This document shows positions 6,868 through 16,800 of a stretch of DNA of 64,000 bases, in pieces (the stretch's first letter is position 1; every line of letters starts with the position of its first letter). Both the position numbers and the translations under genes were made by a program. The stretch comes from Streptomyces rishiriensis. Its GTDB lineage: Bacteria; Actinomycetota; Actinomycetes; Streptomycetales; Streptomycetaceae. The DNA is taken from positions 248,001-312,000 of the forward strand of contig NZ_JAUSWV010000002.1 of NCBI RefSeq assembly GCF_030815485.1, given 5' to 3'. The notes beneath the pieces were generated by a model, which ran no database searches, was not told the DNA's origin, and saw only the letters and a list, made by a program, of their open reading frames with translations.

Positions 6868-9800
6868 CCCCACCTCCCGCTGTTGAGTTTGTTGTCCAGG
6901 TAGTTCTGTGTTGCGTCCTTGATGACGGTGGTAGGTGCCCCGGTCGGGTTGCTCATATCGCGCACGACGACATCGTATGTTCCATTTCCACTGCTCAGGA
7001 CTCTGACGATCTGGCCGTCTTCCTGGGTGTACAAGGTTCCGTTCTTCCACACATGGTCGACGTCGACTCCACGCATTGCCGTTCGGTCGGTACCGTGTAC
7101 GTCTCGAGTCGCGGTTCCGGAATTTCCGGAGGGAGCCTTGGCACGCGGAACGACCGGCTGCCCCCAATTGCAATAGCAGTCGGCGGCGTGGGAAGAATCG
7201 CCGCAGCCGTTGTGCACCAGGACGGGTATGTCCCCGGCCAGCGCGTAGTACGTGTGAATGTCGGCGACGATCAGGTTATGGACCGTGGCCGGCTGGGTCC
7301 GGCGTTGGATCGTGGTGATGCGGACTTCGGCGTGGGCGGACGAGGTGAGCCGTTCGCCGGCGGCCAGGCGGGTGGCGTCGACCCATGCGCCGAGTTCCGG
7401 GACCCAGAAGGGGTGTCCGTCGGTCGCCGTGATCGATGTGGTCAGCTTCTTGCCATCGGCCGTGATGGAGAGGGTGATCCGGACCAGGTTCTTCAGGCCC
7501 TTGCCGGTGATCTCGGCGGTGACGGTCTTGACCTTGGTGCGGCCGGTCTTCGGGTCGGTGGCGAGAACCTTGTCGCCGGTCTTGACGTCCTCGATGGGTT
7601 TGGTGGTGCCGTCGGCCATGAGGACTTCGGTACCCGGGACGAAGCTGTTGCAGGGTCTCTCCGCGCCGGCGGCCCCGCCGATGTAGGCCAGCAGGGCGGT
7701 GGCCACGGCGTCCCGGATGACGTTGCCGCGGGCGACCGCTGCAGCCTTGTCGTTGCATTCCTCCGCGTTGTAGACGCAGTAGGTGGCCGCGATCTCCTTC
7801 GCCTTGTCGACGTCCTTGCCGCCGTGCAGCACGTAGAGATAGGCCTGACGGCAGCCCTCGCGCCCGTAGCAGGCGGAGCCCTCCTTGGACGACTCGTAGA
7901 CCGGGTTGTACCAGAAGTCGTCCGTGAACTCCCCGTTCATCCGCGGGGACCAGTACTGGTCGGCCAGCTTGTCGATGTCCTTGGTGACCGGGGTGTTGGA
8001 CGCCACCCAGTGCTTCTTGGCGGCCTGGGAGCGCTTGTAGATGTTGCCGCGGTGGTAGTCGGACGTGCCCGACTTCGCGTCGTAGCCGACTTCCTTCTGC
8101 TGGTGCTTGGAGCAGTACTTGATGTCGTACTGGCAGGAGTTGGGTCGGGAGCCGATCTCCGTGCCCGCGGGGTCGGAGTAGGTGAGCGGGTTGCTGTTGG
8201 CGTAGCTGTAGCCGTGCATCTGCTGCGGGTCGGCGGCCGTGAAGACCGGGTCCACCGACAGGAAGCGGCCGGTGGCCGGGTCGTACTCGCGGGCACCGAG
8301 GTGGGTGAGGCCGGTGACGGTGTCGGTGGTGCCGCCGACGAAGCCCCTGGTGCCGGTCCAGGTGCTGGGGACGGTGCCGCGCAGTCCGCCGAAGGGCAGG
8401 GTGCGGCGCTGGGTGAGTGCCTGGCTCGCCGCGTTGACGGACAACTGGGAGGTGCCGTGGTGGTCGGCGAGGGTGAAGGAGATGGTCCCGTCGTCGGCCT
8501 GGACGGCCTGGTGTCCGCCGCCGAGGTCGAAGTAGCGGGTGCCCTTGGCGGTCGTGGCGCCCTTGGCCAGCGTGACTTCGGTGGAGCCGAGGTAGAGGGT
8601 GGTCTCGGTCGGGGTGCGGCCGATCAGGCGGTTGCCGGCGGCATCGTAGAGGTAGTCGGTGACCTTGTCGCTGCCGCCCTCGACCGGCTGGGTGACCTTG
8701 GCGAGGTGGCCTTCGGCGTCCCAGTCCAGGGTCTGGGAGGTGCCGTTGCCCAGCTGGCGGGTGTGCGTGTTGCCGCCGGTGTCGTAGGTGAAGGTGTCGG
8801 TGGACTTGACGGTTCCGGTGGTGGTGTCGATCGAGCCCAGTGTGTGCGGGCGGACGGCACCCGCGTCGGGGTAGTGGTAGGTGCGGTTGGTGTCCGAGGC
8901 GCCGGAGGTGGTGGCGTGCTGGGTCTCGGAGAGCCGGTTGCCGACCTTGTCGTAGCCGTACGACGTCCAGTACGGCGCCGGGCCACCCAGCACGGTGCTG
9001 CTGGGCGCGGCGGCGCAGCTGGTGGCCGACTGGGCCCACGCCTCGGTCAGCCGGCCGAGGTAGTCGTAGGAGAAGCACTGGTTGTCGGTGCCGGAGCGGG
9101 AACTGTCGGCGACGGACAGGACGTTGCCCGCCTCGTCGTAGGAGTAGGTGTTGAACTGGTCGACGCCCGTGACGTCCTGGCGGTCCACCCGTGAGGTGGC
9201 CAGCCGCTGGGTGCCCCACTGGTAGGTGTTGGTCTCCAGCGTGTTCTTTCCGCCCCCCGCGGCCATGCTGTACTGCAGGGGTTTGCCCACGAAGCTGTAG
9301 GCCGTCGTGGCGGTCAAGTCCTGCGGGCCGGTGACCTTGACGGGCCGCAGCGTGCCGTCCTCGTAGGTGTAGACGACGTTGTTGGCAGCCAGGGCCCCCG
9401 CCTTGGGGTAGCCGACCCCCTGCACCGTGCCCGAGGCGTTGTACGAGGTCGTCGACAGATAGGTGCCCTGGAGGTCGCCCTCGGTCGACGGGATCGTCAC
9501 CGAGGTGCGCAACGGCCGGTACTGGCGGTCGTAGGCGACGACGCTCGACTTGTACTCCTGGCCACCGACGTACCGCGAGCTGGACGCGAGCTGTCCCTTG
9601 GCTCCGCTGACGGTGTCGTAGACCCACTTGGCACGCAGGGTGCCGGTCGCGGAGGTGTCCCGGAGTTCGGTCTTGCGGCCCAGGCCGTCATAGATGTGGG
9701 CGAGGACCGCGTTGCGGCCGTCCTTGGTGGTGGTCACCTGGGAGCGGTCGTCGTAGTCGTAGTGCCCGGCGCCCTTGTCGGGGTCGGTGGTGTCGGCGAC

Positions 9801-12800
9801 CCGGCCCATCAGGTCGTAGGTCCAGGTCCACGCGTTGCCCGCCGGGTCGGTGACCTTGGTGAGCTCACCGCGCGGTGCGTAGCCGTACAGCGTGCTGTCG
9901 TAGGCGGCCTCGGCGACCCGGGCGTGCAGCAGGCGCAGTTCGGTGGTGTTGCCGCGGGCGTCGGTGAGGGTGGTCCGCGCGGTACCGCCGACCGGTGGGA
10001 TGACCGTGGTGCGGTCGCCGCCGTAGATCGTCCTGGTGACGCCGAGGACTGCTCCGCCGTCGCCGTTGCCGGCGATCTGCTTCAGCTCGGTGACGCGGCC
10101 GAGCCCGTCGTAGGTGTAGCGGTTCTGGGTCTCGACGGTCAGTGCGTCCGCGGGCTTGAACAGGGTCGTGGACGGGGCAGTGGTGTCGGTGTAGTAGGTG
10201 GCGAACTCCTTCGCGGTCAGGCCGCGTTCGTCGTAGAAGGTGTCCGCGAGCAGGGTCTTGCCGTTCGGGCCGGGGGCCTGTGTCTGGCGGGGGCGCAGGA
10301 AGCCGTCGTAGAAGGCGTACGAGGTGTCCTGGGCTCCGTTGTTGCCGATGGTCTTCGTGCCGACCACGACCGGCTTGTTGTCGGTGATGGTGTAGGTGAA
10401 CTCGTAGGTCGGTGTCTGGCCGGTGAGCCGGTCCGCGAGCCACACCTTGGACGTGCGGCCCAGCGGGTCGTAGGCGTAGGTGATGACTTTGCCGTTGGTG
10501 TCTGTCTCCGTGAGGGGCTGTCCGCGCAGCGCTTCGTAGGCGGTGGTGGACGTCTGGACGGTCGTGCTGTCGCCGGGCGTGGCGGGCGGGGTGGTCACCG
10601 AGCTGCTGGTGGGGAATCCGGTGGTGGGGTGGTAGGCGGTGGTGGTGGTGCGGCCGTCGGCGCGGGCGGAACGGGTGAGCGTGCCGGCGGAGGTGACGGT
10701 GACGTCGGCGGTGAGGTCGGTGGTGGTCAGGGCCCGGCCGTAGCCGTCGTAGGTGGACGTGGACTCCAGGTAGAGCGCGCTGGAGCCGCTGTACGTCTTG
10801 AGTTTCGCCGTCCTGGTGGCGTCGCCCCTGGTAGCCGCGGCGCCGTACGCCGCGCCGTCGTAGGCGGTGCGTACGTCGGACATGACGTCGGCCGGGCGGC
10901 TGGCGGTGGCGTCGCAGGCCTTGGCGACCGTCTCGACCCGGGCGGGGGCCGCGACGGGAACGCTGCCGGAGACGTAGGTGGTGCGGGTGCACTGGTCGTC
11001 GGTGGAGGTGGTCGTGTCGCCCAGGTCCTCGGTCTGGGTGACCAGGCCGGTGGCGGGGTCGTGGGTGTCGGAGGTCGCCGTGGTCTGCCACTTGGCACCC
11101 GCGCCGTCGTCCAGTGACGTCCACGACCTGCTGGAGGTGTTGCCCGTGAGGTTGGACGTGACGGTGCCCCAGGTGCGGACCTTCTTCGCGGTCTCCTTGT
11201 ACCAGGGCCGGTTCACCGTCTTGGCGAGCACCTTGCCGCCCGGTCCGGAGTAGGTGACCGTCCGGTAGGCGAAACCGGCCTGCGAGTCGTGGTCGGTGAT
11301 CGGGTCGCCCTCACCGGGGTCGAGGGTGACGGAGACGCTCTTGGTGCCGCCGGAGGACGCCTTGCGGTCGCCGTCCATGCCGCGCAGGAAGTAGCTGTCG
11401 GTCTGCGACTTCATCGCCGACGCGCCGCCCTGGCCGCCGCTGCGCACGCGTACGTGGCCGTAACCGCGCCACTGCGACCAGGTCTTGGACTTCTCCTTGG
11501 TCATGCCGTCGTCATCGTCGTAGTGCCAGGCGGCGCCGTCCAGGTAGTCGTACATGGTGACCTGGTCGGGTGCGCCGCCGGTACGGTCGGTCGAGGTGAC
11601 CGTGTTCACCACGTACTTGTTGAACCACTGCCGGTCCGGGTCGTCGGTGGAACTGCCGCCGATGTACTGGGGGAAACACCGTGTGGTGTTGGTCTCCGGT
11701 GTGGGCAGCGCGGCCGCGTCACATACCGGCGCCGAGTAGCCGACGTCGATCTGGCCGCCCGACTCGTCCGCGACCGTGGACAGCCGGGACTTGATGTACG
11801 GCGCGTAGCCGTCGCCGATCTTGTCGAGCCGGTTGGCGAGCTGGGTGTAGGCAAGGGTGACCTTCGGCAGGGTGATCGAGGCCGTGCCGTCGTAGCCGGT
11901 GCGCTGGATGGAGTCGAGGAGCAGCTGGTAGTCGGTGTCGGCCATGCCCCACCGGTGGGTGAGTTTCCAGCCGTCGACGTTGCTGTAGGAGCCGGCCGCC
12001 AGGACCTGGGTGGTGACGCTCGTCAGCCGCTTGCGGGTGAAGAACGCCGGGGAGAAGCGGCCGTTGTCGCAGTCGGTGCCCGCCTCGCAGTTCAGGTCCC
12101 ACGGGGTGTCGTACCAGTACGCGGAGTCTGAGGAGATGGAGGAGCAGGTGGTCGAGGAGTCGGCGATGCACCGCTCGCTGTTGGTGAAGTTCACCTTGGC
12201 CAGCGCCTTCGCCGAGTACATCGCCGTGGGCTTCAGGCCGTACTCGATGCGGTCCAGGGTGCCGCCACGGACGTACGGGGTGTCGTCGGCTGCTTTGAGG
12301 TTGCGGCCGTAGGAGTTGGTCTCCTTGTCGTAGTAGTAGGCGACGGCGTTGCCGTGCGGGTCCACGACGTAGTCCAGGTTCCAGCGCCAACCCTGCTGGC
12401 ACCAGGAGGCGGCGAACGTCGAGGCGTTGCAGGGTTCGTCCGTGTTGTTGCCGAAGACGGGGACGGTCCACGCCGAGTCGGTGGTCTCGTTGCCGCTTGC
12501 CCAGCCCGGCAGCCGGTTATAGCCGAAGAAGTACTGGGTGCCGTCGGGGGTCGTCACCCGCCAGTACTCGTCGTTGCGGGCGCCGTTGGAGCGCACGTCG
12601 GACGTGGAGCCGTAGATCCGGTCGATCTTGGTGCCGTCGTCGTTTTGCAGCTTGAAGGAGTTGGTCCCGTTAGGGACCAGTTCCCCGCCCGAGCCGTTCA
12701 GGGAGAGTGTGGCGTTGTCGTAGGCCCAGCACAGGTCGCCCGGTTTGTTGCCGTCGGCGTTGGTCGCCCCGTCGTCCGTGCATCCCTTGTAGCTGCGCTC

Positions 12801-13736
12801 GATGAAGCCCGGTGCCAGGTCGAAGCCGTCACCGACCCAGGACGCCTGGTTGTTGGTGTTGCCCGTGCGGCTGTCGATACCGCCGGAGGAGTACGACAGG
12901 CCGACCTGCGGCTTCAGTCCGCCGGGCACCTGGGGTACCGGCATGTCGTACGACCAGGCGAAGGAGCCGCTGCTCAGATCCGTGTTCCAGGTCGACGAGG
13001 CGGCCAGGGAGGTGGCCTTGTAGTCACCCTTGTCGCTTCCGGCCGCAGCGGTCGCGGCCAGGACGGTCGCGGTGCTCGCGCTGAGGGCGACCGCCTGAGT
13101 GGTGAGCGTCTGCTTCTCGGTGTCGTTGACGGTGGGCACCGGCTGGGTGGTACGGCACTGCGCCTTCTCTGGCGTCGTCAGCGCACATGCGGGCAGCCGG
13201 ACCAGGGTCAGCCGGCCCGCATAGCCACCGCCGTATAGGCCGGCGAACGAGGAATAGTCCAGCCCGGCCCTCACCTTGCCGCCGCGCTGGGCATCACCCG
13301 GCCGGGGAGTCAGCGTGAAGACCGGTCCGTCGACGCCCGTCCTGCTGGCTGCCGCGCGAGACAGCATGCTCACTGTGTAGGTGCCGGTGGCTGCTTCCGC
13401 GGACCGCTTGACCTTGGTGTCGAGGGTGAGCGGCAGACCCGCGATCGGGGTCGTCTCTTGGCGCAGCGTGACCGTCGCCGCGCTCGCCTTCGGCCAGGTG
13501 GTTGCCGGCGCTTCGGGGGGTGTTCGGGGCCCTTTGGTCACCTTGCGGGGTATCGCCTTGCCTGCCGGGCCGCCTGCGACCGGTGACTCGGCCTGCGGCA
13601 GCGGGGGCTTGGTCCAGCCCTGCGCGACGGCGGGCACGCCCGATGCCTGGAGCAGGGTCGCGCTCAGCACGGCGGCCGTGGCCATCGCCACCCGGCGCCA
13701 CGGCCTGCCTGTTCTTGCTCGTGATCTGGTCTTCAT
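6864..13736 (-). CDS. RHS-repeat polymorphic toxin with HINT domain
   Basis: The product is about 2290 residues. The start at MKTRSRARTGRPWRRVAMAT is chosen for the twin-Arg-like basic signal region ending near PAVAQG and a GGGAGG upstream. Many YD/RHS repeats follow (e.g. YTYDGLGRVTELKQ, YDLMGRVADTTDPDKG). The RHS core motif, LTHLGAREYDPATGRFLSVDP, lies near residue 1815. A pretoxin HINT domain spans about 2027-2177, beginning CNSFVPGTEVLMADG and ending IPVLVHNGCG; it probably self-cleaves to release the tail. The last about 110 residues (RGVDVDHVWKNGTLYTQE, GNGTYDVVVRD) would be the toxin. They weakly resemble small BECR-fold RNase-type domains, which is a guess. The protein is secreted and cell-surface associated, and the immunity gene overlaps its stop. 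A LamG protein is encoded upstream on the same strand. Confidence 0.92.
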   Translation of the reverse strand: MKTRSRARTGRPWRRVAMATAAVLSATLLQASGVPAVAQGWTKPPLPQAESPVAGGPAGKAIPRKVTKGPRTPPEAPATTWPKASAATVTLRQETTPIAGLPLTLDTKVKRSAEAATGTYTVSMLSRAAASRTGVDGPVFTLTPRPGDAQRGGKVRAGLDYSSFAGLYGGGYAGRLTLVRLPACALTTPEKAQCRTTQPVPTVNDTEKQTLTTQAVALSASTATVLAATAAAGSDKGDYKATSLAASSTWNTDLSSGSFAWSYDMPVPQVPGGLKPQVGLSYSSGGIDSRTGNTNNQASWVGDGFDLAPGFIERSYKGCTDDGATNADGNKPGDLCWAYDNATLSLNGSGGELVPNGTNSFKLQNDDGTKIDRIYGSTSDVRSNGARNDEYWRVTTPDGTQYFFGYNRLPGWASGNETTDSAWTVPVFGNNTDEPCNASTFAASWCQQGWRWNLDYVVDPHGNAVAYYYDKETNSYGRNLKAADDTPYVRGGTLDRIEYGLKPTAMYSAKALAKVNFTNSERCIADSSTTCSSISSDSAYWYDTPWDLNCEAGTDCDNGRFSPAFFTRKRLTSVTTQVLAAGSYSNVDGWKLTHRWGMADTDYQLLLDSIQRTGYDGTASITLPKVTLAYTQLANRLDKIGDGYAPYIKSRLSTVADESGGQIDVGYSAPVCDAAALPTPETNTTRCFPQYIGGSSTDDPDRQWFNKYVVNTVTSTDRTGGAPDQVTMYDYLDGAAWHYDDDDGMTKEKSKTWSQWRGYGHVRVRSGGQGGASAMKSQTDSYFLRGMDGDRKASSGGTKSVSVTLDPGEGDPITDHDSQAGFAYRTVTYSGPGGKVLAKTVNRPWYKETAKKVRTWGTVTSNLTGNTSSRSWTSLDDGAGAKWQTTATSDTHDPATGLVTQTEDLGDTTTSTDDQCTRTTYVSGSVPVAAPARVETVAKACDATASRPADVMSDVRTAYDGAAYGAAATRGDATRTAKLKTYSGSSALYLESTSTYDGYGRALTTTDLTADVTVTSAGTLTRSARADGRTTTTAYHPTTGFPTSSSVTTPPATPGDSTTVQTSTTAYEALRGQPLTETDTNGKVITYAYDPLGRTSKVWLADRLTGQTPTYEFTYTITDNKPVVVGTKTIGNNGAQDTSYAFYDGFLRPRQTQAPGPNGKTLLADTFYDERGLTAKEFATYYTDTTAPSTTLFKPADALTVETQNRYTYDGLGRVTELKQIAGNGDGGAVLGVTRTIYGGDRTTVIPPVGGTARTTLTDARGNTTELRLLHARVAEAAYDSTLYGYAPRGELTKVTDPAGNAWTWTYDLMGRVADTTDPDKGAGHYDYDDRSQVTTTKDGRNAVLAHIYDGLGRKTELRDTSATGTLRAKWVYDTVSGAKGQLASSSRYVGGQEYKSSVVAYDRQYRPLRTSVTIPSTEGDLQGTYLSTTSYNASGTVQGVGYPKAGALAANNVVYTYEDGTLRPVKVTGPQDLTATTAYSFVGKPLQYSMAAGGGKNTLETNTYQWGTQRLATSRVDRQDVTGVDQFNTYSYDEAGNVLSVADSSRSGTDNQCFSYDYLGRLTEAWAQSATSCAAAPSSTVLGGPAPYWTSYGYDKVGNRLSETQHATTSGASDTNRTYHYPDAGAVRPHTLGSIDTTTGTVKSTDTFTYDTGGNTHTRQLGNGTSQTLDWDAEGHLAKVTQPVEGGSDKVTDYLYDAAGNRLIGRTPTETTLYLGSTEVTLAKGATTAKGTRYFDLGGGHQAVQADDGTISFTLADHHGTSQLSVNAASQALTQRRTLPFGGLRGTVPSTWTGTRGFVGGTTDTVTGLTHLGAREYDPATGRFLSVDPVFTAADPQQMHGYSYANSNPLTYSDPAGTEIGSRPNSCQYDIKYCSKHQQKEVGYDAKSGTSDYHRGNIYKRSQAAKKHWVASNTPVTKDIDKLADQYWSPRMNGEFTDDFWYNPVYESSKEGSACYGREGCRQAYLYVLHGGKDVDKAKEIAATYCVYNAEECNDKAAAVARGNVIRDAVATALLAYIGGAAGAERPCNSFVPGTEVLMADGTTKPIEDVKTGDKVLATDPKTGRTKVKTVTAEITGKGLKNLVRITLSITADGKKLTTSITATDGHPFWVPELGAWVDATRLAAGERLTSSAHAEVRITTIQRRTQPATVHNLIVADIHTYYALAGDIPVLVHNGCGDSSHAADCYCNWGQPVVPRAKAPSGNSGTATRDVHGTDRTAMRGVDVDHVWKNGTLYTQEDGQIVRVLSSGNGTYDVVVRDMSNPTGAPTTVIKDATQNYLDNKLNSGRWG

Positions 13737-13819
13737 GCGGGTCTGTCTTCCTCCCGTCGGGTGCTCCGCAGGCAGCAGGAAGCCGCGCACGGCGGAGCAA
13801 TGCAGTGGGCCCCTGAATC

Positions 13820-13846
13820 GGGCCGGCCGCAGGTGGCGGCCGGCCC
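13820..13846 (-). terminator. Hairpin between the LamG and RHS genes
   Basis: GGGCCGGCCGC (13820-13830) and GCGGCCGGCCC (13836-13846) form an 11-bp perfect stem with a 5-nt loop, 20 bp past the LamG gene stop. There is no U-tract. It may terminate or attenuate transcription into the RHS gene, which starts 84 bp further on. Confidence 0.6.
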
Positions 13847-13866
13847 GTTCCTGGTGGCGGTGCCGA

Positions 13867-16800
13867 TCAGCCGCCGCTGGGGACGGCGGTGTCCACGCCC
13901 GGCATGCCGACGGCGAGGTGATCTATCTGGGTCTCGGTCAAGGCGCCCTGAAAAACCCAGACGTCGGACAGCGAGCCGGGGAAGTACTGGCTGGACGTCG
14001 TCCCGGTGGTGTCCCGGCCGAGCTGCAAGGTCTTCGCGGCCTTGTAGGTCAGCACGTCGTCGGCCCAGGAGACGGTGTCTGCGCAGCTCGCGTCGTCCTG
14101 CACCCCGTCGTCGTCGGCGTCGGCGCAGGCGGTCTCCTGGAGCTCTCCGTTGACGTAGAGACGGATCTCCTTCGAGAAACCGTCGTAGACGAGCGCCATG
14201 TGGTTCCAGTCGGTGGGGCTGAAGAACATGCCGTTGCCGATGTCGGAGACGCTGGCGGAATCGCTGTCGGTGTCGGCCGTGGCGATCCGCCAGCGTCCCG
14301 GATCGGTCGTCGGGGTGGCACTGGGCTCGTAGCGCACCGCGAACGCGCTCTTCTTGGCACCAGGAGCGCTCATGACGGTGACCGGGCCCGTCGGGGTCGC
14401 GGCCGCCTGGACATAGGCGCTGACGGTGAAGCTGGCACTGGTGTCGACTGGCACCAAGGACGCGGCGGCGTAGTCGTTCGTGCCGTCGAGGACCACGGCA
14501 CCGTCGACCCAACCCGAGCCCGTCTGGGCACCGTTGTAGAAAGTCATGGCGTTACCCGTGGACGACGCGTCGGGTGAGGTCGGCGGGGTGCCGGTGGACG
14601 TCTCGAACTTCCAGCGCCCCTTGACCACCGCGCGCTGCTTGAACAGCTGCTGCACCTCACCGGCCGACACCGGCCGGTCGAAGAGGCGCACGTCGTCGAT
14701 CTGGCCGGGGAAGAACGAAGTGGGCGCGCCCTGGAACGCGCTGGCGCCGATCTGTACCGCGCCCCCCGCGTACCAGGTCGAGGGCAGGGCGGTGGTGCCG
14801 GCCAGGGTGCCGTTGACGTACAGCGAGAGCTGGCCGGCCACGGTGTCCTGGACGCCGACCAGGTGCGTCCACTCACCGCCGTAGGCGGTGGTGCCCTCGG
14901 GCTGCATGGCCCGCACCACCGTGGAGTCGGCGGTGTCGGCGCTGTGCTGGTTGAACACCCAGCGGTCGTAGGAACTGGAGTAGTACAGCTCCGGGCCCGT
15001 CACCACGTCACCGGTCTGCGAGGCGACGCTCGCGGCGTGCGTGGGTTTGGTCTTCGTCAGCTTCACCCAGGCGGAGACGGCGAAACTGTACGAGGTGTTG
15101 ATGTGCGGACCGCTGGTGGCGGCGTAGTCGTCGGTCCCGTCCAGCGTCAGCGCGTTGCCGTCGACGCCGGGCGAGCCGGCGGTGGCGCCGCCCTTGAGGA
15201 CCGCGGGGTTGACATCGGCACGGCCGCTCAGGGCGGTCGCGTCGGCGGCCTCGTCCAGGTGGAAGACGGCGCGGGCCGGGCGTCCGGCACCGATCGCGTT
15301 CGAGCTGAACAGGCCGGCCACCTCGCCCGCCGACAGCGGCTTCTCGAAGGTCTTCACCTCGTCGATGGCACCGGGGAAGGGCGACGCCGGCGTGTCACCG
15401 AGGAAGCTGCCGCCGATCGTCATGCCGCGCCGCGCGTTCCACGGCGTGGAGTAGGCCGTGGACCCGGCCAGCGTGCCGTTGACGTAGAGCTTCAGCAGTT
15501 TCTCCCCGGCGGCGTACTCACCGACCAGATGGGTCCATTCCCCGGCCTTGACCCCGCCCGCGGCGGCCTGCATGGCCCGTACGGGGGTGCCGACGGTGCT
15601 GTCGGCGCTGTACTGGTTGAACACCCAGCGGTCGTAGCCCTTGGAGTAGTACAGCTCGAAGCCGGGCGCGTTGTTGCCCCGCTGGGAGGCCACGACCGCC
15701 GCGCCGGACGGCATGGCGGACAGCTTCACCCAGGCCGACACCGAGAAGCTGACGTCGGTGTCGATGGTCGCGACGTCGCCGGCGGCGTAGTCGTCGACGC
15801 CGTCGAACTGCACCGCGGTGCCGAACCTGCCCTCGACCCCCGGTGTCGGGTTGCCGTACAGAGCGGCGCTCTGCTCGGGTGCGCTGCCCGCCGCCTCGGT
15901 GGCGCCGGCCGCCTCGTCCATCCCCCAGTCGGCGCGCTCGAGCTGCCCCGCCTTCACCCGGAACTGGTAGGTACGGATCTCGGAGCCGTTGCCTGCCGCG
16001 TCGAACGCCCGGGCGGTAAAGGTGTTGAGGCCCGGCTTGAGCGGCAGGACGGGCACGGTCTTGGCCGCTCCGCCCGAAGTGGTGACCGTGTTGGCGGAGA
16101 CCGGGTCGCCGTTGATGCCGTACCAGTACTTCGTCACGTCGGAGACAGCGCCGGTGATCACGAAGCTGCCGTACTGGCCCACTCCGTCGTACCAAGGGTC
16201 CTCGGGATCCTCAGGGTCCGAGGCCGGGTAGATGGCGGAGGAGATGCCGGGCGCCTTCGGCACGCTCTTGTCGTAGACGAAGTAGCAGGCGGTCGGGTCG
16301 CCGGTGTACGACCACGACGAGTACTGGGCGCCGTCATAGGAGTGGACGTACCAGTTGACGGTCTTGTCGGCGGGGATGGAGGACGGCAGGCCGATCGCGA
16401 AGTCCGAGCCGGACTTCTTTGCCGTCGTCAGTCCGGACTTCCAGCGGGTGATCACACCCTTGCCGTCACCGGTGTCCCAGCTCGCCCGGAACTCCACGGA
16501 GACGGAGTCGCCGTCAGGGTCGGTGACATCGTTCGCGTAGATTTTGCCCAGGGTGCGTACCCGCGCGGCACTGGCGGGCTTCTTGCACGACCCGCCGTAC
16601 TCCATGGTGAGCTGGGACGTTTTGACCTGCGGCGGCGGCCGGTTGTACTGCACGCGCAGATAGGCGTCGTCGGAGAAGCGCTTCCAGGCGTATCCGTCGC
16701 TCTCGCTCGCCGCCCTCAATCCGAAGGTCATCGTCGACCACTTCTTGTCCGCCGCCTGCTGCACCGCGGACTTCACGTCGAACTCTGCGTCCTTGGCGGC

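Noticed and set aside
7053..9194. 713-codon open frame on the plus strand
   Set aside because: It is antisense to the RHS gene; Gly/Val/Arg composition and no ribosome site or family are typical of a shadow frame in high-GC DNA.
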